This document shows, piece by piece, positions 41,934 to 53,404 of a DNA stretch of 64,000 nt. Positions within the stretch are counted from its first letter, which is position 1, and every line of letters begins with the position of its first letter. Below the pieces are notes generated by a model. The model saw only the letters and a program-made list of their open reading frames with translations, searched no databases and was not told where the DNA came from. The position numbers and the translations under genes were made by a program. Source of the DNA: Hysterangium stoloniferum (lineage: Eukaryota > Basidiomycota > Agaricomycetes > Hysterangiales > Hysterangiaceae); assembly GCA_015178975.1 (NCBI GenBank), contig WHVD01000068.1, positions 372,001-436,000 of the forward strand, read 5' to 3'.

Positions 41934-42370
41934 GTAATAAACGCCAGGCCGGTTTTATATTATTATATAATTATTATATTTACTTTTAGTTAGTTATAAA
42001 TATAATATTTTATTATAATAATATAAAAATATATATATTTCGCCTTGATAATGCGCGAGTATTTCAAATCGCGTTTTGTCGGCGTCGGAGTTTGAAATAT
42101 CATGTGAATGTCACATGATTACTCGCGCGTTGTGAATAAGCGCTGAGTCGCCGACATATTAATCAAAAAAGAATAAAAAGTAGAAATTCAATTACTTGCT
42201 CAATTTATTAGATAGAAATACAAAATAAATTGTATAAATTCAGGATAAATCAAACAAATATTGTACAATTTAATCGTCGCAATATAATTACATTTGAATA
42301 TTTGTTTTCGCAATTTGTTAGGGGAAATTGTTTAAAAATTGGAAAAAACTTAGAAATACATAACAGTTTC

Positions 42371-42450
42371 ATTCAACTGACGTTTCATTCAACTGACGTT
42401 TCATTCAACTGACGTTTCATTCAACTGACGTTTCATTCAACTGACGTTTG
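42371..42450. repeat. 16-bp tandem array at the insertion site
   Basis: Five copies of ATTCAACTGACGTTTC start at 42371, 42387, 42403, 42419 and 42435, and a sixth lies on the far side of the TIR element at 40394. The array therefore straddles the insertion point. Confidence 0.9.
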
Positions 42451-42675
42451 TCATTTCTCGGGCCAGTATATAGGGCTTCCTTGGCTTGTGCTTCAAGCTT
42501 TCCAGTATCATTTAGGTGGATATACATACACTTTCATGCCAAATTTGTGTGCTTGGGCTAGGTTGGCCTTGGTCCCATGTATGAGGTTATATGGTGTGTG
42601 TCCAGGGATGGCTCTTGAAGGTAATTGATTTTTCAACCATATAGCATAATTAATGGCTTCAGCCCACAGGAATTT

Positions 42676-43610
42676 TGTAAAAGACTTTAAGCACGATAAC
42701 CTGTAACGAGACAGTTACACTCAGTCGTGCGCAGATAGTATGCAAACATCTGAGGTGATGTGTACCTAGCTCAAAGACTAAATATGAAATGTAGTCTTTT
42801 CATGTACAAATAAGTAAATCAATAATCACGTTGTTGAAAATGTTATATGAAACAAGGTTAGTGTGAAGAGTGGTAGAAGTTCTAACCGTTCTATATACAA
42901 AGAATGTCGACCGTTTAGGTACGATACCACGATGTATTGACTGTCTAAGTCTAATACAGGCTGAACACATATTGACTGCTTAGTTCAATACAGTAGAGAG
43001 AAGTGGCTATCTAAAGTAAGTAGATAGCTAGAACGAATAAGTAGAATCAACTGTTAAGTGCGATTCTGAACGACTGCTCGAGTGCAAAGTAGAGTAACTA
43101 GAGAGTCGGATAATAGAGTAGCATGGATGTAGTCCACGCAGGTTGAGATAAGGATTGAGTTTTGACTGGTACAGTTCAAAACTCAGATTGAGTAGATAGC
43201 TAAAGCCCATCTGTGACGGTTGAGACGATACACCAATCACAACTTACAGGACACTAACAGGTGTCTGGGTAAGTCGTGGTTGTGGTGTAAAAAGTGTCAG
43301 AGTTCTAAACTACGGGCACTAGAATACATAAGTCTGGGGTGTGTGCACCCACAAGAGTCGATGTACCGCATACATAGGTCGTCAAACTAATTATAGATAT
43401 AATAAAAGAGAGAAAACTGAAATAATAAAGGAAATATAGTAAGAGCTCATCCAACTATATTTCCTGAGTGTATTTCACCATACCTCTCACAGTTAGTGTG
43501 ATGAGACACTAAACAAAAAGGAGTCGTACAAAATTATGTAACAATTATGTCTTTTCAGGACAATCAGAAACAAAGGGTTGATAGACTGTGTCACACTTGA
43601 ATTTCCAACA
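42676..43610. mobile_element. LTR-like unit (solo LTR?) inserted in the copia relic
   Basis: Fossil. A 935-bp segment with TG..CA ends (TGTAAAAG..CCAACA) interrupts copia integrase sequence; T-rich flanks give a 3-4-bp direct repeat. It has no coding potential. It shares scattered blocks (GTGTGAAGAGT, CCGTTC.ATATAC, TCCAACTAT) with the unit at 63092-64000, so both belong to one LTR family, perhaps Ty3/gypsy (inference). Confidence 0.5.
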
Positions 43611-43999
43611 TTTTGGGATGTTTTGGCCTAGTAACATGGCCTGTGCATGTTCAACAAGTGTCTGATTGAGTCTTTCAGCAACTCCATTCTGTTGGGGTGA
43701 ATTATGCACCGTAAGTTGTCTTTCAATTCCTTGTTCCTTCAAATATTGATCAAAATCTGCACTTAGGTACAGTGGGTCAAAAAATTGCCCCAATGTTTGT
43801 GCATTCTAGAAAGATTGATATTATGTGAAGGAATGACATCAGCAAAAATTCTGAAAAATTCACATGATACATATACTAGAACATATTGGCTATCTACCAA
43901 CTTAAGAAATCATGTGATTCCAATCAAAACTCATTGCTCAATAAATCAAATAAAATAATCACTCATTGGGGCAGTTTTTTGACCCTCTATTATTTTCTC

Positions 44000-45170
44000 T
44001 GATTTTCAATGTTACACACCAGTATAAGGTAGGAGTGGGTCATGTGAATCATCAACATGTCATGTGACCTTATTTGTATCAATTTGGCATGTTGAACTTT
44101 TGTTAAGCTCCATGGATAGTCCCACGGAGGTTTCCGGTAACTATTCCAAACACACACACTTGCTTCCGGGAATTGTCCCATGGAGTCCCTGGGTAATAGG
44201 TCCTGGGAAAGTTCCAGGGATATTAGTACAAGGAACAGTGATATCAGAATAATTACCAGAAAGTATGGTGAACGACTGAGATGGACTTGGCTTCAGCTTA
44301 TAGGCTGCGCCCTCGTACACTCATTCAGGCATCCATATTTTGAACTGACAGAATGCATGCAAGAAGATATAGATTCCGGAGTTCCCGTGGGAGTTCCAGG
44401 AATCGAGCGTGCAAACAGACAAGAGGACTAGAGACTGGGATTGAAGGGAAACTTGTTCAAGGGTCAAACTTGTTTGGGGGAAAACTAGTTCAAGATTGAA
44501 ACTGGATCCTAAGTACATAAATATAGCAGACTTATATAGACTGTGAAATGTAATAATACCAAATCCGGTATTAATGAGAGGCAGAACTATTAAACATAAA
44601 ATGAAACAAGTAAATACTAAACTGGGAATTAGGGATGGAACGGAACAGGAGCGGAGAATGAATCATGACAGGTCATTTAACCATAACTGGAGCGGGGCTC
44701 AGTTAGAGGGGTTCCGGAAGTCCGGTCAGAGTCCGGTGACTTGGTGCACAAGATAGTGTCGGGTATAGACAGGTTTGATGTGCAGGAGGTCTGGTGGAGT
44801 CCGGTGGGTTTTCCGATGACTGGTGTGTGAGATGCAGAGACAGGTCATAACAGGAGCGGGGTTCTATGCTCTGTTAGAGGGGTTCCAGGAGTCCGGTCAG
44901 AGTCCAGTGACTGGTACATAAGACACAGAGTGTCGGGTGTATATAGAGTGGAGTCTGAAGTCCGGTGAAGTCTGAGGACTGGTGTATGAGACACAGAGGG
45001 TTAGGTGCAGACGGGTGGGGTGCGTACAGAGTCAGGCATAAACAAGTCGACGTGCAGGCTCTGGCGGGAACTCCAGTTGTAACTATACAATATAGAGGGT
45101 CAGGAGCATGTAGGATGGGGTCCGGGGGCCCGGAGGCCGGCGGGTTTTCCGGTTCCTGACAACTTTGTTC
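44000..45170. repeat. Insertion within the Tc1 element, with a ~172-bp tandem duplication
   Basis: The transposase-to-TIR gap is about 3 bp on the right but 1.2 kb on the left, so extra DNA has entered here. Its right half (44669-45165) is G-rich with repeated AGTCCGGT motifs and a roughly 172-bp tandem duplication; GTTAGAGGGGTTCC occurs in both copies. No coding sequence or clear ends were found. Confidence 0.55.
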
Positions 45171-45199
45171 ATTCATCTCCTTGACTCCTTACCACCACT

Positions 45200-46218
45200 A
45201 TGAAATCCATCTTTGCTGAAAAGCATTCTTCTGTTGTTTCTCTCCTCAATGAGGGTATTCCCATTGGCAAATTCAAGCTAGGACTGGCCTGGGGAAGGAT
45301 ACTATTGGCAGGATCAGTAGGGAGGTAGAGGGGGATAAGGAAAATCATCCTGGTGGCCATCCTTCCAAGCTTTCCCCTTATGATAAACAGTCAATTATCT
45401 GTCAAATCAGCTCTGGGAAGCTTGACAATGCTGTCCAAGCCACCCAATTCATAAATCCCATCATATCTACCTCTTTCACTCCTCAGACTGTTAGGAATGT
45501 GTTGAAGGAAGCTGGCTTTAGGTCAGCAACAAAGAAGAAAGCCCCTATGCTCAAGGGTCTCATTGTCAGCAATGTCTAAAGTTTGCCCAATACCATGAAA
45601 ATTGGACTATGGAGGACTGGAAGAGGGTGTTGTGGACTGATGAGACAAAAATCAATAGGATTGGGTCAGATGGGAAGGTATATGTTTGGAAGCAACAAGG
45701 GGAACCAGTATCAGACAGGGCCACCACACCAACTGTCAAACATGGAGTGGGGGAATAACTTGATGGTTTGGGGGTGTATATGCTGGAATGGGGTAGGGAA
45801 GCTGATAGAGGTGCAGGGGAACATGGATGCAGTGCAGTATTGTGAGATTTTGGAGGAGGGAGTGGAGGATAGTATTGAAAGTTTGGAGATGGCTGAGGAT
45901 AAGTGGTACTTCCAACAGGACAATGATCCAAAACATACCTCAAAAAAGGCAGACCAGTGGTTTTCTGACAATAACATCATTCCCATGAAGTGGCCTACCT
46001 AATCCCTTGATCTAAATCCCATTGAACACCTCTGGCAACACCTCAAGGCCAAACTCCAACAATATGACATACCACCCAAAGGAGTACATGAATTATGGGA
46101 CAGGGTGGCAAAGGAGTGGACTGAAATACCACCAGAGACATGCCAGAGGCTAATAGAAAGCATGCCTAGGAGGATACAGGCAGTTTTAAAGGCAAAGGGG
46201 GGTCATACAAAGTATTAG
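45200..46218 (+). pseudogene. Tc1/mariner DD34E transposase, broken
   Basis: Begins MKSIFAEKHSSVVSLLNEG (helix-turn-helix region) and shows DKQSIICQISSGKLDNAVQA, then VLWTDETKI (first Asp), WYFQQDNDPKHTSKKADQWF (second Asp) and SLDLNPIEHLWQHLKAK (Glu), with 34 residues between the last two. It ends KGGHTKY. At least two frame changes occur (around 45275 and 45560) and a TAA at 46000-46002 replaces the residue after WPT, so the gene cannot make an active enzyme. Confidence 0.85.
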
Positions 46219-49003
46219 ATTGTAAAATAATAGAGGGTCAAAAAACTGCCCCAATGAGTGATTATTCTGTTTGATTTATTGAGAAATGAGTTTTGATTGG
46301 AATCACATGATTTCTTAAGTTGGTAGATAGGTGTTCTAGTATATCATGTGAAATTTTCAGAAGTTTTGCTAATGTCATTCCTTCACACAATATCAATCTT
46401 GCTAAAATACACAAACATTGGGGCAGTTTTTTGACCCACTGTACTTGCCTCCATGGTCTGAACGTATCCTTCATAATTTCAATCCAGGATGTTGTCGTAA
46501 AATATTACATTCATAATGTTTAAATGCCAAAAGGCCCTCCCCTTTATGCTTCAGAAAGGTGAGTTTTGTTTTGTGACTGTAATCATCAGTAAAACTGATG
46601 TAGTATAGACTCCCTCCTAGGCTTGTAGTTTGTGCTGGTCCCCACAAATCTGTGTGTACAAATTCTCCATACATCTTTGCTCAATTTTTCGTTTTCTCTG
46701 GCAATGGCTGACATACTGCTTTTGCTTGTGTGCAGGTATTGCAAAATTCTGGTTTAGAGGTAGTGTCAAAATCAACACCTTCAACCAGTCCTCCTTTCTT
46801 TACAGCATCAAGTATTGCTTCTTGTGATACATACATGTCCCAGAGTTCGATGTAGTGCACATACATATGGTAGGTTTTGATTTTGCGACATTTGCTTGAT
46901 GCTGACTATTTGTAGTGATGCTGTATAGTCCATCAATCTGCAGGATTATTGCAATAACCTTCTGATTTTGGGGATAATATCTTGCATATTTTGTTTTCAA
47001 ACAAAATTGTGTATCCTGCTGTTGCAATTTGATTTGCTGAGATGAGTGGGAATGCCATTTTTGGGGTGTAGAGAGATTTTTGAGGGTAATGGAACTCTTC
47101 TTGTCTCCCAATGGTAAGTTTATTTGTACATCTCCTTTTCATATAGCACTAATAGCAGATCCATCTGCAGTGTGCACTTGCTGTGGGTCCATGGCGGTGA
47201 AGGTAACAAATTTTGACCAGTCAGGGCAGAAGTATGATGTGGCACCTGAATCAATAATTGCATCTCATTGGTTGACAGATACATTCTTAACTCTATCTGT
47301 TGAGAATGCATAACGATCTTTGTCTGTTTCAGTAAGTGCATTCATGATTTCCTTCTTTGCACCCTTCTGTTGCCCTTGTTTGGGTCCTTGACCTTCCTTT
47401 CCTCCTCCGGCCCTCCAACAGTCAGCCTTGTAGTGGCCCTTTCTGTCGCAATTGTAACAGGTAATATCCTTGTTACTTGATATGTGGTCCTTCTTGCCAT
47501 TTGCCTTTACCATTAAAGCACTATTTCCTCCTTTCTTTGAGGTCCTTTGATCTGTTAATTGACGATGTTCATACTCCTTGGAGATGACATTAACCAGTTC
47601 ATATGGGGTGAGTGGTTGTTTTGTGATATGTGCTGCAGCATTTATTGATGAGAGCAGTGGTCTGTAGGATTCAGGTAATGATCCCATTACTATTGCATAA
47701 AAATCCTTATCCTCAATATTTGCTCCCATGCCTGATAATGGTTCACAAATTCAAAATAGATTTCTGAAATATACCTTTACATCACCTCCTTCATTGCATC
47801 TGGGTTCTTGTAGCCTTCAATACAGATCTATTTGTACCAGTTCAGTTTTGCCCTCATGTATGGTACATATCTCTATCCATATCCTTGAGGCATTATCCAG
47901 TCCTTGGACATGCAACAATAGCTGATCTGAAATTGTGCTAAACATGTGTTGTTTGACGAGTGAGTCCTTCTGATAAAACTCATCAGTTTTCTTTTCTAAG
48001 TCTTCTATCTTGCTCAGCGTAAGTATTGATCCACCAGGCTTGATCATTTTTCCCGATGAGTCGATTTCAAATTGGGTTGGTTCCTTCCTACATCCATCAA
48101 GATAATACATCAAACCTCGTGCGCATATCACCATTTTTGCCCTTTCCTTATAGGTTATCCACTTTGAGCCATCTTCGGCAAGCTGGGGGATGTTATATAA
48201 TGATGTCGTACTAGAGAGTGTCATATCCATGTTTGTCGGTTCGGGCCCATAACCTATTGTAGTTTATATTTGAGCAAGTGAGAACTAGAAAGATAATAAT
48301 ATTTTGGGTTTTTTCGGACTGATTTATTTGACTGTTGTTTCCTATCCTATATACTATGTACCAGTAATAGTATGTTGCCTGTTCCATACTGATTCCTAAT
48401 TTTTTACTAATGCTATGTTTTATTCTCTATTATAACTGTGTGGAGCTCCGCCTAGACTGTTCCTTGCACTAGTGGTGATGTGACTAGCCACTTATATTAA
48501 ACTAGGAAGACATGCCCCTTTCTCTATATAAAAGTCCATATGGAGACTAGATTTGCCTCGTTGTAATTGTATGTAATAGATAGGCGGTTTGTTTCGGAAC
48601 CGCGTTAGGTCAAGGGATTTAAGTTTTTTTTTTCCACCGTCGTTGAATGAGAAATGAACAGAGAAAGTATTTACAAACTGTACAGTCATATGTCTCTCTA
48701 TGGCGGTCTCACATGTCCTATTACGAAAGGTGATGAGAAATACATAGTTTCTCCCTTTTGGGCTTAGACTAAAGGAAGGATATCTCATGGTAGATAGACC
48801 TTCTTGGGGCGCCTTTCCTGATCATAGAATCGCGTGCTTGGCTCCTCCCACATGTGGCTCTGCTCAAAAGAATGTCGAAGTAGGCGAGATGACTATCATT
48901 AATTTCATCACAGCCGGTTGCATTGGTTGATAAATGAATTGCTAGAAGCTAGCATCCGAAAAATTATCTGTTTGATTTTGAATAAGTGTCGAACACGCGG
49001 GTG

Positions 49004-49010
49004 TATAAAA
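49004..49010 (+). promoter_or_regulatory. TATA box of the modular gene, left copy
   Basis: TATAAAA 55 bp before the ATG at 49065, in a C-rich context. This favours that ATG over an in-frame upstream one at 48918. Confidence 0.55.
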
Positions 49011-49064
49011 CAGCTCACTCTTTCTGCTAAAACACCTTGCCACCCCACACACAATCAACATATT

Positions 49065-50437
49065 ATGATCGCACCCACCACTCCACCCGCGCCATCAGTG
49101 TGAGTTGCTGATGTCCTCGGTTTATCATATCCCAGACCATCTGTCTTTGTACTGACCACATGATGTCAACGTCTAGACCCTTACCCCGTATCTATGAAGA
49201 TGACTCGGGGAGATGCTGGGAAGAATATATGTAAGCTCATATCTAATAGTATTTGTGTTGATGTTAACTTTCTCTTCGCAATCCCCAGGCCGCCCCGTTA
49301 TATGTAAGTTTCTCTCTGTAACCATACCGACTATGTGACGACGACGACATCTAGACCCTTACCCCCCATCCATGAGGATGACTCGGGGAGGTGCCATGCA
49401 GGAGACATGTAAGCTCATATCTAATAGTATTTGTGTTGATATTAATTTTCTCTTCGCAATCCCCAGACCGCCCCCCCCTTTTCCATTCCGCTACATGTAA
49501 GTTTCTCTCTGTATCCGTACCGACTATGTGACGACGACAACATCTAGACCCTTACCCCCCATCCATGAGGATGACTCGGGGAGGTGCCCAGAATACATGT
49601 AAGCGCGTATCTAATAGTATTTGTGTTGATGTTAATTTTCTCTTCGCAATCCCCAGACCACCACCCCCACTTCCATTCCTGTACATGTAAGTTTGTCTCT
49701 GTAACCATACCGACTATGTGACGACGACAACGTCTAGACCCCTACCCCCAATTGGTGAGGACGAGTCGGTGAGATGTGCGTGTTGCGGTGCGAATAGGTG
49801 AGCTCATGACGCCAATCTGTCCTCAATTGGTAGCATTGATACTAACTAGCTGTCACCACAGGGAACAGGCCAATTACCACGCCTACCTGCCCAAGCTCAG
49901 GCTGGCGGGACACATGTAAGCTCATATTTAAGAGTATTTGTGTTGATATTAATTTTTCCTTCGCAATCCCCAGACCACTCCCCCCACTTCCCCCAGATAG
50001 AGACAGGAGTGGTGCCGTGGTTTATGAGACCCCAGTGGATGTGTAAGTATCCCACATTAAGGCAATAACAGCACACTGACCATCAAATATATATTCGCTT
50101 TACAGGAGATACTCGGCCGTGGTGTCCCACAAGGATCCCATTGAAGCTCGAGCGTTGCGTCTCTCCGAGGGTTTGCCCAGGGCCCAAGCAACTGTACCGT
50201 CAAGGTGTGTTGAGGCCACATATAAGTCTTGCAATCCATTGATAATTAATCAAACTCCCTTTCTTGTTACCTTGACAGGTTTATTTCAGACAGGTCTCAA
50301 GTTACCGAGCCTGTTTTCCTTGCAAATGGTCGACGGCGCACTGATGTAAGTGTTAACCAAACAAAGTATTTATTAAACTACTAATGCCGCTACAGGAGCG
50401 TCACCACCGACCAACCTTTACAGTAAGGTTCCGATAA
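49065..50437 (+). CDS. Modular Pro-rich protein, left copy (13 small exons)
   Basis: Exons: 49065-49099, 49177-49230, 49289-49303, 49355-49408, 49467-49496, 49548-49598, 49657-49686, 49738-49797, 49862-49915, 49974-50042, 50106-50204, 50279-50345, 50396-50437. They give 660 nt, 219 aa, and every intron before the last is phase 2, so exon pairs can be added or lost without a frameshift. The product starts MIAPTTPPAPSV and contains repeats of (I)PLPPIHEDDSGRC plus IPPPP(F/L)PF(R/L)Y, then PLPPIGEDESVRCACCG, NYHAYLPKLRLAGH and a non-repeated C-terminal half (YSAVVSHKDPIEARALRLSE). No signal peptide or membrane segment is seen. I do not recognise the family. The consistent phase, conserved splice sites and TATA box argue for a real gene. 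Confidence 0.6.
49355..49737 (+). repeat. 193-bp exon-intron modules, two units
   Basis: Unit starts at 49355 and 49548 (193 bp), and the next exon starts at 49738 (190 bp). Each unit is a 51-54-nt exon, an intron, a 30-nt exon and an intron. Confidence 0.85.
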
Positions 50438-51462
50438 TGCCTTGGGAACACAAAGGTACCCCCCGGGCATAACTGGGACACTTGGCAATGGACTGGCAGG
50501 CGGAGAAACGTCCGCTATCATGTCTGCTTTATCTTTGAATCATTTTTGCAACGGGAGGATCGTAACCTATTGCGCATGTTGGTGACAATCGATGGGAAGC
50601 GCACTGACCCAAGACATCACCATGCAAATTTTGCGAAGCGTCACGGTTGCGTCACTCATGCATAAATAAAGAATTATGTCATTCTCGTTTGGGATTGACC
50701 TCCGATCTTACCCTATTTCTCTGAAGCTAAATACTGAAGTACATGTCAATGAAAGTAGGTGTCTATGAAAAGGAAAACTGCGTTGTAGTTTCATTTTCGA
50801 CCAACCTGATGGTTACCTTACAATTGTGATTTCTTTTGCTCACATGATCCTGAGTTCATACGAGATCACTTTGTGAGTCCTATTTCAGATTAAATACTAT
50901 TCTTGTATGTTTTTTTTTTCTTTTGAGAAGGTGCCAATATTCTTTGGGGAGGTAAGGTAAAGGAGAAAAGTGTCAAAAGGGGGTAATTGGAAAGAAGGAC
51001 AACAATGTGCCGCCGGTTTCCTGCTGAAAGTGTTCTTTTGATTTGAGATCCATAGAATACATCTAGCATACCTATTAATGTATACTCCCTAGTTTGCCGA
51101 TGCATTTAATAACCGAATAACATTCCATAACAACAATATGACTTATTTTTCTCCATGTAAATATATACATTTTATTCCAATAGTAGTATCCATCGCTGAC
51201 AAAAGCGCTGAGTGCGCCCTTCTGGAGTGGCGAGGAGGGCCGGAATGTGAGCTCATTGTCGTCAGCGACGAGCACGGCAATTCAAAGCGAGAGCACCATG
51301 ATGATGTGTGATGCGGCGGGTGGGGGTGAAAGTCCCAACCGATTGTCCATCAAATAAATCGAATACTCACCTGATAATATATAGTATAACCCAAAAAAGA
51401 GCACACCAACACCGTGAGCATCTTCACCAGCTCGCAAAACAAATATCAGTAAATCCCAACAT
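50438..51462. other. End of left arm and unique DNA
   Basis: To 50845 this is the 3' flank shared with the right arm (58540-59006). The remainder is unique, with no gene recognised. Confidence 0.5.
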
Positions 51463-51788
51463 ATGGAGCGTCCCGTTCTCGCAGAATTATCGGTGGAAGA
51501 GGTCCATCGCAACAAGGGAACAAATTCGCCAAGGGCTACCCACGCCATCATTGTGAGCTGTTGATGGTCTCGATTCAACATATCCTAGAATGTCTGTCTT
51601 TGTACTGACTGTATGCAACATCTAGATCGCTACCCTGCATCCCCAGTGATATTAGGAGCTACCGTGCACGGCTTGGAGAGGTGAGCTTATGACGCTGGCC
51701 TGTCCGCGATCACAGCGTTAGCTATCATGGCCGGGTTGAAATATTGACCACCAATGATTGACGTAAACGGTATGTATCGCATCAACCA
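51463..51788 (+). pseudogene. Diverged third relative of the modular gene (partial)
   Basis: An exon starting at 51463 (MERPVLAELSVEEVHRNKGT) ends in GCCATCATT|GTGAGCTGTTGATG. It is followed by intron sequence clearly similar to intron 1 of the modular gene (CTGTCTTTGTACTGAC, ACATCTAG) and an exon (51626-51678) whose donor side GTGAGCTTATGACGC matches the intron after left exon 8. No 193-bp modules are present. It may be a degraded or ancestral-like paralogue; later exons were not resolved. Confidence 0.5.
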
Positions 51789-53404
51789 GTACAAGCTATA
51801 GAGATCGCGGGGATGGTCAAACGTGACCGTATGCGTTTTTACACGGGCTCAAATTATGTAGCTTTATACAATGTACTAATCCGGCTGCAAAGTGAGTCAA
51901 GTAAAGGGCAACGGGAATATGCTCCTCCTAACTTGGTTGAAATGTGTCGACGTTCCAATAGAAAAGATTATAAATCGTACCAAATTGACGGAGAAAGACC
52001 CGAGGTTTCGCCAGGCCAACCATGTCCATCCAACACTGACATGGAGTTCGACGTAGACTTTACCGACATACCGGTGAGTGGTGTGGGGACGACGCAAAAC
52101 AAGGAATGAGCGATGAGATCTAAACTTTCAAGGCAGCTACGGATGGATTGGTGGTTGATCGAGCCGCGCATTGCGTCACAATGTGAAAGGAGACAAGGAG
52201 AATGGCGATGGTATTGAGGCTGCGCACTGTGGTACATGCAAACTTTTAATACAGCTCAGCAATATCTCGAAACCATACATCTTGGTGGATGCAAAACTGT
52301 ACACGATCTTCATAAAACCAACGTTGCTGGCGTCATGGTTTTCGTCAGCAGAATGTAAAAATATGATGTCGCGACGTACGGTTGTACCCAGAATTCAAAG
52401 TAACCTCTGATCGCAGTGAGTTCCTCCACAGACAGCTGACGCACGTGGGGGGTCTTTTGCACGACACACTTAAGGCCGATAACGAGGAAGGAACCTTGAC
52501 TATGCAAGCCTGTTAAATAGCGGGCGATTTGTACGATAAATGTTGATGTAACCTCATCGGAATTAATGTGTAGCGCTGATTTGATCACAGTGTTATAAAG
52601 TGACGACGTAATTGCAGGTGACGTGTCTGACTCTCTATCCCACCATCGAGTGCTGGGAGACCTTGAGGGTTAATCTTACTTTTATCGCTGCATAGTGTGA
52701 TCTTTGTTCCTCCGCTGCATAGACTGAGTTATCCCTACCTCATTAAATCAGTGCTCTTGAATTATTATTCTCAGCCTTGACAGCCTGAGATATTTATGTA
52801 TAAACTCCTTGTCTCAGTGATCTGTTCCCGTTCCTCTGAGTTCAATACACCAGGGGAAACCATGGGTGGTAGCTCCTCAACGCCTTTAAGGAGTCTCAGC
52901 CTGTACCATATCGTGGTTGCTCAGTCGCCTCGTTGGAAGTAGACATCGGTGGGTAGCAGTAAAAGTCACACCAGAAGGGGATGCTCCACTGTAAGGCGCG
53001 ACCTCACTTTCCAGGTTTAGGGTCCAGTTCCAGGATACTCTCAAGTAATCTTACTAATTTCTTACCCTGGTTTCTTACATTTCGCCTACCGACGAAAGCA
53101 CACATAGCAGCTAATAATAGTTAGTGAGTTGTCACCGCATATTTGGGAAGTGACATTGTCATATAAAACAAGAATGCAATACCTTATCTGAAATGCCACT
53201 CCGAGTAATTGTTTGGCCTCATTTGGAGATCGAAGCAGAACAAATAAGGATATCGTCTATTGAGGGAGAAACTTTTGGTGTATACAACCAGGTCGCAAAC
53301 AGTAGAACGAAGGATATATACTCTATAGTAAGATCTTGGATCAATCTAGCCGTGGTCTGCCGGCTTGACAGGGTGATCACTGATTAAACATCACGAAAGT
53401 CATG
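51789..53404. other. Unassigned, between the paralogue and Hem25
   Basis: A 98-residue open frame at 51813-52109 (MVKRDRMRFYTGSNY..) could be a further exon of the paralogue but has no support. 52600-53080 resembles a solo LTR in texture (TATA-like stretch, CT-rich leader), but no ends or second copy were found. Confidence 0.35.

Larger units (their letters stand above)
40409..42366. mobile_element. Unclassified ~2.0-kb TIR element inserted in the copia relic
   Basis: The left end CTGTAATGTATTA pairs with the right end (inverse CTGTTATGTATTT), and TTT flanks both sides, fitting a short 3-bp target duplication. The interior is AT-rich, without a recognisable transposase, and holds several distinct repeat blocks (41160-41350, 41741-41933). 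It is probably non-autonomous. The superfamily cannot be told from 13-bp ends. Confidence 0.55.
43770..46441 (+). mobile_element. Tc1/mariner element with ~225-bp TIRs
   Basis: Ends CAGTGGGTCAAAAAA(T/C)TGCCC are inverted at 43770 and 46441 and flanked by TA (43768-43769, 46442-46443). Each TIR is about 225 bp and carries a second copy of the GGGGCAGTTTTTTGACCC motif at its inner end in opposite orientation, so transposase could see two sites per end, as in long-TIR Tc1 elements. It encodes a broken DD34E transposase and contains a foreign 1.2-kb segment (44000-45170). It is inserted in the copia relic. Confidence 0.88.
39780..48445 (-). mobile_element. Ty1/copia LTR retrotransposon, broken, with nested insertions
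   Basis: Fossil. On the minus strand, in order from the right: a partial LTR-like leader (about 48265-48445), a half-tRNA primer-site-like motif (GGTTATGGGCCC, near 48247-48258, resembling the initiator tRNA-Met anticodon segment known in copia elements), gag (about 47265-48230) with a CCHC zinc knuckle (CYNCDRKGHYKADC), protease/pre-integrase sequence, integrase (parts at 46470-46870 and 42440-43800) and the start of the reverse transcriptase (39780-40390). The rest of the reverse transcriptase, RNase H and 3' LTR are not found. It has many lesions and three later insertions (40409-42366, 42676-43610, 43770-46441), so it is old relative to them and inactive. Confidence 0.85.
47280..50845 (+). 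repeat. Left arm of a large inverted repeat
   Basis: Near-identical, inverted, to 58540-63085. The arm contains copia gag and leader sequence (47280-48445), a segment upstream of the modular gene, the gene itself (49065-50437) and about 400 bp downstream. Inner limit: TTTTGCTCACA near 50845. Differences between arms include two 193-bp modules and about 497 bp (61435-61931) absent here. Confidence 0.9.

Noticed and set aside
42371-42450. Short regular repeats considered as a CRISPR-like array
   Set aside because: Head-to-tail 16-bp units with no spacers, in a eukaryotic genome.
48492-48788. 98-aa open frame conserved in both inverted arms (also 61087-61383)
   Set aside because: Identity in both arms is explained by the recent duplication; it has no family resemblance and overlaps the upstream region of the modular gene.
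48918-49103. Longer N-terminus for the modular gene (start at 48918)
   Set aside because: The TATA box at 49004-49010 lies between the two ATGs, so 49065 is the better start.
51813-52109. 98-aa open frame MVKRDRMRFYTGSNY..
   Set aside because: No homology recognised, no promoter and no exon partners; listed only as unassigned sequence.
52600-53080. Possible solo LTR
   Set aside because: Texture only; no TG..CA ends, target duplication or second copy could be shown.
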